A stretch of DNA of 64,000 nucleotides from Metabacillus halosaccharovorans (GCF_002019635.1 NZ_KV917372.1:1054001-1118000), one strand, 5' to 3'; positions 46,308 to 54,658 are shown, counted from the first letter of the stretch. Notes: generated by a model from the letters alone, not told the origin. Program-made: numbers and translations.

Positions 46308-46780
46308 AAGTATTCTACCTCTAAGCGAAGAAGTTCATTTTCTTTCTCTAATTTTTGTTCGTACGTCAATTCTTTTTCTTCTGCAGGACTTTTGCTTTTT
46401 TTGTTCTTGGCTTTATCAGACATGCGCGGTCTCCCTTTCGATCTACCCAGGGCTTCAGTGCCACCTTCCAAAAAAGCTTTCTTCCATGAAGCTATTATTG
46501 GAGGATTTGTTAACCCAAATTGAAGGGCAGTTTCCGTCTCTGAAGAACCTGTACTCTTCATAAAGCTTAATACATTCAGCTTGAATTGAACAGGATATGT
46601 TTCCTTATATTTTTTCCTCATCAACCCATCTATCCCAAACTTCTCGTATACTTTTACCCACCGCTTAATTGGAGAACTGTTTTTTATATTATGTTTCTTT
46701 GCCAAAAGGTCATATCCTAATTTCCCTTCTAGATACTCTTTTACGATCATTAACTTAAATTGTTCACTATATTTAGTCAT
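46214..46780 (-). CDS. IS3/IS150 OrfA (helix-turn-helix DNA-binding protein)
   Basis: About 188 aa from MTKYSEQFKLMIVKEYLEG. Two HTH segments (LGYDLLAKKHNIKNSSPIKRWV and SETETALQFGLTNPPIIASW) and a C-terminal leucine zipper (LEKENELLRLEVEYLKKLQ) needed for multimerisation are visible, as in IS150 InsJ. The slippage site 46307-46301 is within the zipper (LKKL). Confidence 0.9.
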   Translation of the reverse strand: MTKYSEQFKLMIVKEYLEGKLGYDLLAKKHNIKNSSPIKRWVKVYEKFGIDGLMRKKYKETYPVQFKLNVLSFMKSTGSSETETALQFGLTNPPIIASWKKAFLEGGTEALGRSKGRPRMSDKAKNKKSKSPAEEKELTYEQKLEKENELLRLEVEYLKKLQAFQMDPESYLEKHKQRYHSNSKKNSD

Positions 46781-46870
46781 AAAAATACACCCCAAATGTT
46801 AGATTTTACTCTAACTTTTGGGGCGCATTACACCTCAGGCTCTTTTTGTAGTTTGCAACATTCTTTGCTA

Positions 46871-47119
46871 TTAACGATTTACTTTACTTTCAACCTGTTG
46901 GCAGATTTCATCTGCTGATAAACCACTAGCTTGAATAACTGAACCAGCAGTTACTGCATTGCTAATCCCCATTACGTTGGAATCTTGACCAGTGATAACA
47001 CAGCAATCACAGCCTTTTGCATCATTTTCATTGTTTAATTGGACAACATCATACCCTTTTTCTTGTAATGCTGAAGTAACATCAGATAATGACTGTTCTA
47101 CACCGATTTTTGCCATCAT
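46871..47119 (-). CDS. ykuS: UPF0180 family protein YkuS
   Basis: 82 aa (81 if the second ATG is used). Conserved [18 protein letters not shown] motif and C-terminal [10 protein letters not shown]. Function unknown; the CDCC cysteines suggest a metal or redox role. ATG 47119 is behind GTAGGAGGTGGATAA. Convergent with ykuT across the IS. Confidence 0.9.
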   Translation of the reverse strand: MMAKIGVEQSLSDVTSALQEKGYDVVQLNNENDAKGCDCCVITGQDSNVMGISNAVTAGSVIQASGLSADEICQQVESKVNR

Positions 47120-47220
47120 TTATCCACCTCCTACAAGTATTGTGTACACAGTTGGATAAAATATACTTTGTAAATTGGTGATAATTGTGGCTATGAGCGA
47201 AATATATTAGTCCTTAAGAT

Positions 47221-47320
47221 TTTTATCTTTGATTTTAATGATTTATCAACGATTCTCCGGTTTTATCTCCGATTATTGAATTTTATCTTCGATTTTTATG
47301 ATTTATCTACTATTAGACAT
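47221..47320. repeat. Five-unit 20-bp imperfect tandem repeat
   Basis: Units start at 47221, 47241, 47261, 47281 and 47301. The first is TTTTATCTTTGATTTTAATG; the shared core is WTTTATC followed two or three bases later by CGATT. All lengths are exactly 20. It sits between ykuS and ykuR terminator. No ORF. Confidence 0.75.
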
Positions 47321-47353
47321 CATTCATCAAAATCCCACACCACGGATGAACTC

Positions 47354-47388
47354 AAAAAAAAGCAATTGGTTCCCACCGATTGCTTTTT
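47354..47388 (-). terminator. Terminator after ykuR
   Basis: AAAAAGCAATTGG / CCGATTGCTTTTT, one mismatch, with T-run on the minus strand. Confidence 0.9.
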
Positions 47389-47392
47389 CATA

Positions 47393-48520
47393 TTATTGGT
47401 TTGCTTTATAAGAAATATATTTACACATTATATCAACTGCAACTCCAATGGCTGATTCATCTGGTTGTAATTTCGCATGATGTAACCCATATGGCGAGCC
47501 TACACCTAGCCAAAACATAAAGCCTGATATTTGATCAACCATATATCCAAAATCTTCACCTGTCATCGCTTCTGTACACTCTCTTACATCATAGCTCGTC
47601 TGATCTGAGATATATTCCATAAATTCTCTCGTTAACATCTCATCATTGTCAACTTGATGATACATTGAACCATAATCAATCATTGTTTTACATGAATAGC
47701 CTATTTCGATCCCTTTTACAATTGCTTCGATTCTTTCCTTGACTTTATCCATAGATTCTACAGATAAAGTTCGTATTGTACCTTCTAATCTTGCATTCTC
47801 GGCAATGATATTTTGTACTGTTCCACCCGTTATTTTTCCAATAGTAATAACAGCACTGTCTAATGGGTCTATATTACGGGCGATAATTGTTTGAAGCTGA
47901 GTAACTAATGAACACGCAGCTACAACCATATCATTTGTTGTATGAGGATATGCAGCATGTCCGCCTTTTCCTTTCAGATCGATAAACAATTCTGATGTGT
48001 TAGCAAAAAGCAGGCCTGGTTTTGTTGCAATTGTTCCAACTGGGAGTTCTGGAGCAATATGGAGTGCTGTGATTATATCAGGTTTCCATTCTGTAGCTAT
48101 ATCACTATTTAACATTGGCTCTGCTCCACCTGGCCCTTCCTCCGCCGGCTGGAATAAAAATAGGACATTATCTGAAATAGGATTCTTAACAAAATGTGTT
48201 AATATACCAATCGCTATTGTCATGTGAAAATCATGTCCACATGCATGCATGCATCCTGGATGTTCAGAGCTAAAATCATAGTCTGTTTCTTCTGTTATTG
48301 GCAGCCCATCGATATCTGCTCGATAGCCAATCGTTTTTTGTGGATTGGTTCCTTTCACCAAAGCAAATATACCCGTTTTCCACGTTTTCACTTCCAAACG
48401 GTGTTCCGGAAATTGTTTTAAGAGATTTAATAGATATTGCTGTGTTTTAAATTCCTGAAAACCAATTTCAGGAATCCGATGTAGATCCCTGCGTATTTGA
48501 ATAAGGTGTTCTGTCCCCAA
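47393..48520 (-). CDS. ykuR: N-acetyldiaminopimelate deacetylase (M20 family) YkuR
   Basis: M20 di-zinc amidohydrolase for the acetylase branch of the lysine/meso-DAP pathway. Motifs: [50 protein letters not shown] and [15 protein letters not shown]. The start is TTG 48520 ([18 protein letters not shown], 375 aa) with GAGGA 9 nt upstream. In B. subtilis it is the gene after dapH, as here. Confidence 0.92.
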   Translation of the reverse strand: MGTEHLIQIRRDLHRIPEIGFQEFKTQQYLLNLLKQFPEHRLEVKTWKTGIFALVKGTNPQKTIGYRADIDGLPITEETDYDFSSEHPGCMHACGHDFHMTIAIGILTHFVKNPISDNVLFLFQPAEEGPGGAEPMLNSDIATEWKPDIITALHIAPELPVGTIATKPGLLFANTSELFIDLKGKGGHAAYPHTTNDMVVAACSLVTQLQTIIARNIDPLDSAVITIGKITGGTVQNIIAENARLEGTIRTLSVESMDKVKERIEAIVKGIEIGYSCKTMIDYGSMYHQVDNDEMLTREFMEYISDQTSYDVRECTEAMTGEDFGYMVDQISGFMFWLGVGSPYGLHHAKLQPDESAIGVAVDIMCKYISYKANQ

Positions 48521-48545
48521 AATGACCAATCCTCTCTATACAGAA

Positions 48546-48597
48546 GAGGATGACTATACGAAATAGTCTGCTATATAGACCATCCAGAGTCATCCTC
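48546..48597. repeat. Intercistronic hairpin between dapH and ykuR
   Basis: Perfect GAGGATGACT / AGTCATCCTC (48546-48555, 48588-48597) with an inner TAGTCT / AGAC pairing. No strong T-run, so more likely an RNA-processing or stability element than a full terminator. Confidence 0.6.
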
Positions 48598-48604
48598 ACC
48601 ATTC

Positions 48605-49315
48605 TTATAATTGTCTTAGTTCTTGCATAATTTCAGTTTTAGATTGAGTTTGAGCATCGATATCTTTGATTTTTCGGGCTGGTGCACCGTATACAACTGT
48701 ATATGGTTCAACGTCTTTTGTTACGATTGATCCAGCACCTACAACAGCACCTTTACCAACTGTTACACCTTCGAGAACAACACAGTTAGCACCAATCAAA
48801 ACATCATCTTCGATAACAACCGGTTTTGCTGAAGGCGGTTCAATAACACCTGCCAATACGGAACCTGCACCAATGTGACAGTTTTTACCTACTGTAGCTC
48901 GTCCACCTAAAGTTGCGTTCATATCAATCATTGTACCTTCTCCAATGACAGAACCGATATTGATTGAAGCACCCATCATAATAACAGCATTATCCCCAAT
49001 TTCAACTTGATCACGGATAATCGCACCTGGCTCGATACGTGCTTTAATTCCTTTAAGATCCAGTAAAGGAATAGCTGAATTACGACGGTCATTTTCAATC
49101 ACGTAGTCTTCAATATTTGCTTTGTTGCTTTCTAATGCTGCTTCAATTTCAGCCCACTCACCAAAAACAACCCCTGTGTTACCAGTAATAAATGTTTGAG
49201 AAGAATCCCCAAAGTTAATTCCTTCAAGGTTTCCTTTAACATAAACCTTTACAGGTGTTGATTTTTTACTGTTTTGTATAAATGAGATAATCTCATTTGC
49301 ATCCATCATGTTCAT
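48605..49315 (-). CDS. dapH: Tetrahydrodipicolinate N-acetyltransferase DapH
   Basis: 236 aa. An N-terminal helical domain is followed by left-handed parallel beta-helix hexapeptide repeats ([35 protein letters not shown] onward), ending [14 protein letters not shown]. Transfers acetyl from acetyl-CoA to tetrahydrodipicolinate for meso-DAP and lysine. ATG 49315 has GGAGGAAATACAT. Probable operon with ykuR. Confidence 0.95.
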   Translation of the reverse strand: MNMMDANEIISFIQNSKKSTPVKVYVKGNLEGINFGDSSQTFITGNTGVVFGEWAEIEAALESNKANIEDYVIENDRRNSAIPLLDLKGIKARIEPGAIIRDQVEIGDNAVIMMGASINIGSVIGEGTMIDMNATLGGRATVGKNCHIGAGSVLAGVIEPPSAKPVVIEDDVLIGANCVVLEGVTVGKGAVVGAGSIVTKDVEPYTVVYGAPARKIKDIDAQTQSKTEIMQELRQL

Positions 49316-49421
49316 ATGTATTTCCTCCTTGTACTATGTCAGTCATTCTTTACTGTATCAAAGGATCAAACTGTTGACAAGAGGTCTGCTAAATTTGTCA
49401 TATTGTCGAATTCTTATTTTT

Positions 49422-50303
49422 CTAATAACATTCATCCCTTTGATGTTCTTCCACAATTTCGACAAAAGCTTTTACTTGTTTTAATTCAAAGGAGGACTCA
49501 AAACCCAATAACCAAGTATTCCTTTCAATTGGCTTCCCATCTTCTTCAAGAAGTGGTATTTTAAACACCTCCTGTTCGTCATCCTTTAATGTGACGGAAG
49601 GGAGAATGGCATATCCGATTCCATTCAACGCCATTTGTTTACAGGTTTCAATTTGATCAACAACAATCGTTCTCTTTGGTGATGTATTGAATTGGCGATG
49701 CCACCAGTCTTGTATTTCTTGATAATACGAGGAATCGCTTTTAAATTGAATAAAAGGTCTTTCAGTATGGAGGACTTCTTCAATATTCTGTATCTCGGTA
49801 TCTACCAGGTAAAGCGTGTCTGTTAACAGATGTTTTTTCATCCCTTTCCATTCAGGATTTCCACGTATAATTCCTAAATGAACATGATCCTCATACATAC
49901 TTTTCAAAATTTCACTACTCCACCCGGTGATGAGTGATATTTTTGCATGAGGATATTTTCTAACATATGTTTTTAATACACTTGGTAGCCAATGTTGTCC
50001 AATGATAGAAGCCACTGCAAGCTTTAATGTTCCGTGTACCTCACCTTCCAGCGCTAGTATTTCTTCTTTTACTTTGTCTTCTTTTAAAACGACTTCTTGT
50101 GCATAAGCAACAATTTTTTCACCCGCTGGAGTTAGAGTAAGGCCCTTTTGTGATCTGATAAATAATTGTAATCCCCAAGACTTTTCAATTGTTTGTAAAC
50201 GCTGTGATAATGCTGGTTGAGAAACAAACAATCGTTCAGACGCTTTTCTCATATTCATTTCTTCTGCTAAAACAACCAGCATTCTAAGTTCGGAGGTTTG
50301 CAT
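49422..50303 (-). CDS. ccpC: LysR-type regulator CcpC
   Basis: 293 aa, LysR HTH in residues 1-60 (LVVLAEEMNMRKASERLFVSQPALSQRLQ) and a periplasmic-binding-like effector domain. CcpC represses citB and citZ in B. subtilis and responds to citrate. The name follows its length and position near ykuL and dapH; in B. subtilis flavodoxin genes ykuN-ykuP lie next to it and are absent here. Confidence 0.85.
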   Translation of the reverse strand: MQTSELRMLVVLAEEMNMRKASERLFVSQPALSQRLQTIEKSWGLQLFIRSQKGLTLTPAGEKIVAYAQEVVLKEDKVKEEILALEGEVHGTLKLAVASIIGQHWLPSVLKTYVRKYPHAKISLITGWSSEILKSMYEDHVHLGIIRGNPEWKGMKKHLLTDTLYLVDTEIQNIEEVLHTERPFIQFKSDSSYYQEIQDWWHRQFNTSPKRTIVVDQIETCKQMALNGIGYAILPSVTLKDDEQEVFKIPLLEEDGKPIERNTWLLGFESSFELKQVKAFVEIVEEHQRDECY

Positions 50304-50440
50304 CCACTCACCCTTTTATTTAATAAGTTTTCCTTATAGCAATAATTAAAATAATGCTAATTTAGTTATGAGATATCAATTGTATCATAAGGATATAGGT
50401 GACTTTTGTAAAGGATTTTTTATACAGCTTTTAAAAAGAT

Positions 50441-50477
50441 CATAAAAGAAGGACTGCCTAACAGATTTGGGCAGTCC
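50441..50477 (-). terminator. Terminator after MFS gene
   Basis: Perfect GGACTGCC / GGCAGTCC (50451-50458, 50470-50477), then TTCTTTTATG on the minus strand. Confidence 0.85.
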
Positions 50478-50480
50478 ACA

Positions 50481-51983
50481 TTATATTTTTTCCTTTTTAG
50501 GCAAAAATGTGATCAAGATAAAGCTTAAAACAGCAAAAGCTAATATAACTAAAAAAACATTATGAAGAGCCATTTCAAGGCCTTCTTGGAGGATCATTTG
50601 TGCTTGTGAAGTTAGTGATGTTCTTTGTTGATGATCTAAAATAAGTGTTGTCGAATCGAGGTTTAATTCATTATTTACACCTTCACTTTTAAAGAATGAA
50701 ATCAACTGACTGTTTATAATCCCGCCTAATAAAGCTGCGCCAATAGTGCTGCCAACATTTCTCATAAACATATTAGTCGCTGTTGCAACTCCTCTTTTAT
50801 TCCACTCAACCGTACTTTGAATCGAAACAATAAAGGCTGTAGTAGTTAGTCCCATACCTGTACCAATTAAAAAAGAACCAAAAGCAGCAAAGACCGGGCT
50901 ATCACCGCTTGATAGGAAAATGAATACAATGCTTCCCAGAATTAGTGATATTCCACCAAATATAGAGGTTGTCCTAAAGCCAATCTTCAATATGGCCCTG
51001 CCTGATATCATTGCGGCAATTGGCCAACCAATCGACATTGTTGTTAAAGTGAATCCAGCTACAATTGGCTTTTCTTCCATAACTCCTTGTACAAACGTTG
51101 GGAGGAATGACGATAATCCTATTACGATAACTCCAGTAGTTAAGGATGTAAGATTTGCTACTAAAATAGACCTCTCTTTCCAAAGCTCAAAAGGCATCAT
51201 TGGTTCATCAACTTTTCTTTCATAGAAAACAAAAACAATAAAGCTAAATATTGATAGCAAACACAGCAATAAGACTGGTAAGGAAAGCCAATCAAAGCGA
51301 ACTCCGCCTTCTACTAGGATAAACATAAAGGAGGTGACAGCAATTGTTAAAAAAATAGCACCACCATAATCAACCTGAGGTTTACGTTTTTCTATATTTT
51401 CTTGTAGAAATAAATACAATCCTATAATAGCAAGAATTCCAAGGGGAATATTAATCCAAAAAACAAATCTCCAACTAACAAATTCCACTAACAATCCACC
51501 TATGGCAGGACCCATAATCGCTGAGATTCCCCACACACTGGACAGATACCCCTGTATCTTCGCTCTTTCTTCTTTTGTATAAATATCACCAACAATGGTT
51601 GTGGCAATCGGCATTACCGCACCTGCACCAAAACCTTGCACAAAACGTGCAAAAATAAGCATTTCCATTGATGAAGCCATTCCACATAAAATTGAACCAA
51701 TTAAAAAGATGACAATACCAATGGTTAAGACTGGCTTCCTGCCAAATAGATCAGATAACTTTCCATATATCAATACAGTAACAGCATTCATTAATAAATA
51801 CGATGAAAATACCCAGCTATAGAGGGAAAAATCCGCTAATTCTGCCACGATGGCAGGCATGGCTGTTGCCACAATTGTCGCCTCAATTGCTGCCATAAAC
51901 ATTGCTAACATTACTGTAGCAAGCACATAGGGTCGCTTTGTTTTACGTTCCTTTTCATTTAAAACAAACTGTTCTTGTCCCAT
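50481..51983 (-). CDS. DHA2 (EmrB/QacA) MFS multidrug exporter
   Basis: 500 aa, 14 predicted spans. MFS motif A GKLSDLFGRKPVLTIG and motif C WGISAIMGPAIGGLLVEF (antiporter signature) are present, with the acidic residue EATIVATAMPAI in TM1 typical of DHA2. Exports cationic or lipophilic drugs in relatives. ATG 51983 follows AAGGAAGGTATTATTTCA. Not found in this position in B. subtilis; lies between ccpC and ykuL. Its leader holds a hairpin with a T-run. Confidence 0.88.
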   Translation of the reverse strand: MGQEQFVLNEKERKTKRPYVLATVMLAMFMAAIEATIVATAMPAIVAELADFSLYSWVFSSYLLMNAVTVLIYGKLSDLFGRKPVLTIGIVIFLIGSILCGMASSMEMLIFARFVQGFGAGAVMPIATTIVGDIYTKEERAKIQGYLSSVWGISAIMGPAIGGLLVEFVSWRFVFWINIPLGILAIIGLYLFLQENIEKRKPQVDYGGAIFLTIAVTSFMFILVEGGVRFDWLSLPVLLLCLLSIFSFIVFVFYERKVDEPMMPFELWKERSILVANLTSLTTGVIVIGLSSFLPTFVQGVMEEKPIVAGFTLTTMSIGWPIAAMISGRAILKIGFRTTSIFGGISLILGSIVFIFLSSGDSPVFAAFGSFLIGTGMGLTTTAFIVSIQSTVEWNKRGVATATNMFMRNVGSTIGAALLGGIINSQLISFFKSEGVNNELNLDSTTLILDHQQRTSLTSQAQMILQEGLEMALHNVFLVILAFAVLSFILITFLPKKEKI

Positions 51984-52013
51984 TGAAATAATACCTTCCT
52001 TTTAGAAAAACAC

Positions 52014-52044
52014 GACACACCGCCAAGGATGGCGGAAGCGATGT
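52014..52044 (-). promoter_or_regulatory. 5'-leader hairpin with T-run before the MFS exporter (candidate attenuator)
   Basis: On the minus strand GACATCGCTTCCGCC ... GGCGGTGTGTC then GTGTTTTTC. CCGCC / GGCGG is the core stem and GACA / TGTC the base. It lies at or just after the predicted start of transcription and 30 bp before the gene. Confidence 0.5.
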
Positions 52045-52049
52045 CTTTT

Positions 52050-52077
52050 CTTATACTATAATCTATACATAGTTAAA
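52050..52077 (-). promoter_or_regulatory. Candidate promoter of MFS exporter
   Basis: TTTAAC, 16 bp, TATAAG on the minus strand (52077-52050). Confidence 0.45.
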
Positions 52078-52091
52078 CTTTCTTAAAGTAT

Positions 52092-52132
52092 AAAAAAGGA
52101 CTGTCATTTGTATTGCAAAATGTGGACAGTCC
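52092..52132 (-). terminator. Terminator after ykuL
   Basis: GGACTGTC / GACAGTCC arms (52098-52105, 52125-52132), inner CATTT / AAATG, then TTTTTTA on the minus strand. Confidence 0.88.
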
Positions 52133-52162
52133 CTTTATTCATCATTCAATCTTTCTACATAG

Positions 52163-52618
52163 TTATTCACTATCATTGCCATTATTAGCAAGTTGAATTT
52201 GTTTTTTTACTTTTTTTAGTATTGCTCTTCTTGTGAATATTCCTTCAAAAATGTTGTTCTCATTTATCACACAAACAAACGGATGATTCACAACAAGGTC
52301 TAACCCTTTTTCAATGGTATCATGTAAATACAACCTAGGGATATCCGTATTCATCACTTCTTCGACCTTCATATTCTCTAACTTTTCAAATTCGATTCGT
52401 TCCAATCCGAAAATATTGTCCATTATTAAATTCATCCCAATAAGACCATGTAATGTAAATGTCGAATCCAAAACAGGAATGGCTGTATAGCCTGTTTTTG
52501 TTAATACTAGTAATGCATGCTCTAAATTATTACCTATCTGGACATGTGCTACTTTATCCCCTGAAATCATTAAATCTTGTATAGTTAAACCCATCAATTC
52601 ATTGGCACCTAAGCTAAA
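52163..52618 (-). CDS. ykuL: CBS-domain protein YkuL
   Basis: 151 aa made of two CBS motifs: LMISGDKVAHVQIGNNLEHALLVLTKTGYTAIPVLD and VEEVMNTDIPRLYLHDTIEKGLDLVVNHPFVCVINENNIFEGIFTRRAIL. CBS pairs bind adenine nucleotides; B. subtilis YkuL (DarB) binds c-di-AMP and steers Rel and pyruvate carboxylase. This assignment rests on synteny and size. ATG 52618 lies 9 nt after GAGG. Confidence 0.88.
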   Translation of the reverse strand, partial: FSLGANELMGLTIQDLMISGDKVAHVQIGNNLEHALLVLTKTGYTAIPVLDSTFTLHGLIGMNLIMDNIFGLERIEFEKLENMKVEEVMNTDIPRLYLHDTIEKGLDLVVNHPFVCVINENNIFEGIFTRRAILKKVKKQIQLANNGNDSE

Positions 52619-52823
52619 CATGTTGTTCTTCCTCTCTAAAAAAGCTATTTTTATCCACAAAGAGGTGTGTTAAAGTTTCCTAATCTATCATATCATAAAA
52701 TGATTTTCTATTTCTTCGTTTACTCTCCTATATTCTGAAAAAGATAAGAAAACGTAATATTTTAACTGTTGTGATCCGTTATTTACGAAACATACAGCTA
52801 TACAATGTGCTTTTTCTGACGAC

Positions 52824-52851
52824 AAAAAAATGATACTCTTCCAGGAGTATC
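52824..52851 (-). terminator. Terminator after ykuK
   Basis: GATACTC / GAGTATC arms with TTTTTTTG on the minus strand. Confidence 0.88.
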
Positions 52852-52875
52852 TACTTATTCAAGACTATTTAATTC

Positions 52876-53394
52876 TCATTTGGTATATCTATTTGCATAA
52901 CTAAAAGCTGTGTAGGATTCCGGTTTTATTTTTGCCTCGATTCCCATAGCCTCAATTCTTCCAGTCATTTCTTGAATCAATTCCTTTGTCATTCCTCTTC
53001 TACCAATATCCATGTGTATCTCAAAAATTAAATCTGCTCCCTCATCTGCAAACGGAATTAATATATCTGATAATTCCATTAAATATTTAGAAATAAAATA
53101 GTAAGCAATTTCCTGGCTAAGTGCAGTTTCCATTGAGATCTTTTCTCTAATGCTTGTAATCGGCCGCTTCACAGTATGATTTTTTAAGCAACCCCATGCA
53201 CCTTTACCAACCCTATGAAGGTGGATAGCTGTAATAAACTTTGTTTCCGTTTGATGAACATGTGAATCTGACCCTATAGACAATACATATTCTGAACGTG
53301 GGTCCTTTAACATAAAGCCTTTTATACGCTCAAGCACTGTTTGAAAGGACATCTTCTTCTCAGAGACATTATAAAAGGTGAAAGAATCGTTCAT
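52876..53394 (-). CDS. ykuK: DUF458 / RNase H-like protein YkuK
   Basis: 172 aa, the length of B. subtilis YkuK. Conserved VLSIGSDSHVHQTETKFITAIHLHRVGKGAWG with acidic residues placed like an RNase H fold, then FEIHMDIGRRGMTKELIQEMTGRIEAMG. ATG 53394 is 7 nt after AAGGAG. Function unknown. Confidence 0.88.
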   Translation of the reverse strand: MNDSFTFYNVSEKKMSFQTVLERIKGFMLKDPRSEYVLSIGSDSHVHQTETKFITAIHLHRVGKGAWGCLKNHTVKRPITSIREKISMETALSQEIAYYFISKYLMELSDILIPFADEGADLIFEIHMDIGRRGMTKELIQEMTGRIEAMGIEAKIKPESYTAFSYANRYTK

Positions 53395-53487
53395 CTTACA
53401 ACTCCTTGTCATGTTTCATTGTTAGTATTTTCGAAAAAAAAATTTCCGTTACTATACTGTATGACGAAGACAAGACATAATATGAAT

Positions 53488-53519
53488 AAAAAATAGCCAT
53501 ACCGGTGGTATGACTATTT
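53488..53519 (-). terminator. Terminator overlapping the 50-aa gene stop
   Basis: AAATAGTCATACC / GGTATGGCTATTT with one mismatch and a TTTTTTA tail on the minus strand. The stem contains the stop codon of the preceding gene. Confidence 0.85.
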
Positions 53520-53666
53520 CCCTTTACTTGTTTCAATGTTTCTAATGGACTCCTGACATTGAGTACAGGTAAAGATCACATTTTGATTAGATTGTGCTGT
53601 TAATGATTCTGAAAGTGGTCCTTTTCCTTGACAAAATGGACAAATAACAAAAGGATCTTTTTTCAT
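53514..53666 (-). CDS. Small two-CxxC (zinc-ribbon-like) protein, 50 aa
   Basis: Read directly from the minus strand. MKKDPFVICPFCQGKG has one CxxC and VIFTCTQCQES the second, 25 residues later: a knuckle pair that could bind one zinc. ATG 53666 is behind GAGGAGGCAAA, and the stop lies 24 bp after ykuJ. B. subtilis has a small gene (ykzF) near ykuJ-ykuK, possibly this one. Probably co-transcribed with ykuJ. Confidence 0.82.
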   Translation of the reverse strand: MKKDPFVICPFCQGKGPLSESLTAQSNQNVIFTCTQCQESIRNIETSKGK

Positions 53667-53690
53667 TTTGCCTCCTCAGTTTTAACACTT

Positions 53691-53927
53691 TTATTGAAGG
53701 AGATCGAAAATTTCCATAGCAATCATATCAATATTATCGAATTGATATGATTGAGGTTTTTCACCTTTTTGATAAACCTCAAGCTCAAACGTACTATTTT
53801 TGTCAAAATATTTTACACTGCAACGTTTTTCACCTTCAACCTCAAAAAAGCGCTGGACAGGTTCTCCTGAACCAGAATTTTCTTGAAGATTTTGAAGTCT
53901 TGTAATAATACCTAAAAGTTGTGACAC
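53691..53927 (-). CDS. ykuJ: Small conserved protein YkuJ
   Basis: 78-aa cytoplasmic protein. MSQLLGIITRLQNLQENSGSGEPVQRFFEVEGEKRCSVKYF and C-terminal NIDMIAMEIFDLLQ match the YkuJ family (mixed alpha/beta fold, no known function). The 362-bp region upstream holds a glutaredoxin promoter on the plus strand; I found no clean ykuJ promoter. Confidence 0.9.
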   Translation of the reverse strand: MSQLLGIITRLQNLQENSGSGEPVQRFFEVEGEKRCSVKYFDKNSTFELEVYQKGEKPQSYQFDNIDMIAMEIFDLLQ

Positions 53928-54160
53928 CAGATATCCCCCTTCCGGAAGAGTTAACGTATAACTAATTCCTTCGTTTTATTGTTTACTCTACCACTCATTC
54001 TATCCACTAAACGACGATTCAATAATCAGCATCTTACTTTTGTGCCATGTCAATTTTACACTATGTATGTAGGGATTTCCAAGGAAATTATCAAAGTATG
54101 TTAAACTTCCTTTATTTTATCCACTTTTTCAACATATTATATTAAAATGTCGTTTATTTA

Positions 54161-54189
54161 TTTACCCTTGGAGCAGTAGCCTGTATAAT
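54161..54189 (+). promoter_or_regulatory. Promoter of the glutaredoxin-like gene
   Basis: TTTACC, 17 bp, TATAAT (54184-54189), about 100 bp before the start codon. Confidence 0.6.
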
Positions 54190-54289
54190 TGTAACACATA
54201 TTCCTATGATGTTCATAAAACAGATGATATTCTAAAAAATATGTTTTAAATAACTAAATAGGAAATATTTATTGTTTGGGGAGATAAAC

Positions 54290-54523
54290 GTGAAAAAAAT
54301 AATTGTATATTCTCAGCCAAGTTGTCCACCTTGCCAAATTGTTAAACAATTTTTAGATCATCATAATATCACTTATATTGATAAAGATATTAGTGTCGAT
54401 AAAAATGCACGGAACACCCTTGTTGAAGATTTACAATCATCGTCAACACCAACTGTTACTGTTGACGACCAGGTTGTTATTGGGTTTGATTTAAAAAAAC
54501 TTGAGAAACTATTAGGTTTGTAA
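54290..54523 (+). CDS. Glutaredoxin/thioredoxin-like protein, CPPC motif
   Basis: 77 aa. IVYSQPSCPPCQIVKQFLDHHNI has the CxxC active site as CPPC, then SSSTPTVTVDDQVVIGFD with the cis-Pro. GTG 54290 is chosen because GGGGAG lies 6 nt upstream; the frame opens with TTG at 54272. CPPC differs from CPYC glutaredoxins and resembles NrdH-like or Bdr-type bacilliredoxins only loosely. Target unknown. Confidence 0.8.
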   Translation: MKKIIVYSQPSCPPCQIVKQFLDHHNITYIDKDISVDKNARNTLVEDLQSSSTPTVTVDDQVVIGFDLKKLEKLLGL

Positions 54524-54532
54524 AAGGAAAAG

Positions 54533-54563
54533 AAAAAAGCTTGGTGACCAGCCAAGCTTTTTT
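54533..54563. terminator. Terminator shared by the glutaredoxin gene and fsrA
   Basis: AAAAAAGCTTGG / CCAAGCTTTTTT with a short loop. It works on both strands: it ends the glutaredoxin transcript (+) and the FsrA-like RNA (-). Confidence 0.92.
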
Positions 54564-54652
54564 CGCTCTATTAAAGGGGTTTGGGGAAAACGAGAGTTTA
54601 TGACTAATCAAGTTCCTACGTAGCAATAGGCAGTAGTTGATTATCTTTCTCA
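54533..54652 (-). ncRNA. fsrA: FsrA-like Fur-regulated small RNA
   Basis: About 120-nt predicted RNA from a Fur-box promoter (minus strand) to the terminator at 54533. The 5' half forms a helix TAATCAA ... TTGATTA (TTGATTA at the plus TAATCAA). The 3' half has an unpaired C-rich tract TTTTCCCCAAACCCCTTT, the seed type FsrA uses to pair with ribosome-binding sites of iron-rich enzymes. In B. subtilis fsrA lies between ykuI and ykuJ, exactly this slot. Longer than the 84-nt B. subtilis RNA. No ORF. Synteny plus Fur box plus C-rich seed make this call likely. Confidence 0.78.
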
Positions 54653-54658
54653 TTTATA

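Larger units (their letters stand above)
45359..46832 (-). mobile_element. IS3-family (IS150 group) insertion sequence
   Basis: 1474 bp. Right end (minus strand) TGTAATGCGCCCCAAAAGTT, left end TGAGGAGACCCCCGAAAGTT; both continue AGAGT. The imperfect inverted repeats share TG, CCCC and AAAGTTAGAGT. A 3-bp direct repeat CCT flanks it (45356-45358 and 46833-46835). Two overlapping frames orfA/orfB with a slippage heptamer. Both frames look intact, so the copy may be active. Confidence 0.92.
45339..46847. terminator. Terminator of ykuT/ykuS, split by the IS
   Basis: Left arm AAAAAGAGCCTGA (45339-45351) and right arm TCAGGCTCTTTTT (46835-46847) are perfect complements. Without the IS and one CCT they are 6 bp apart, a bidirectional terminator for the convergent genes ykuT and ykuS. 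Confidence 0.85.

Noticed and set aside
47160-47400. CRISPR-like array
   Set aside because: The 20-bp units are contiguous without spacers and diverge from one another; no cas genes are present.
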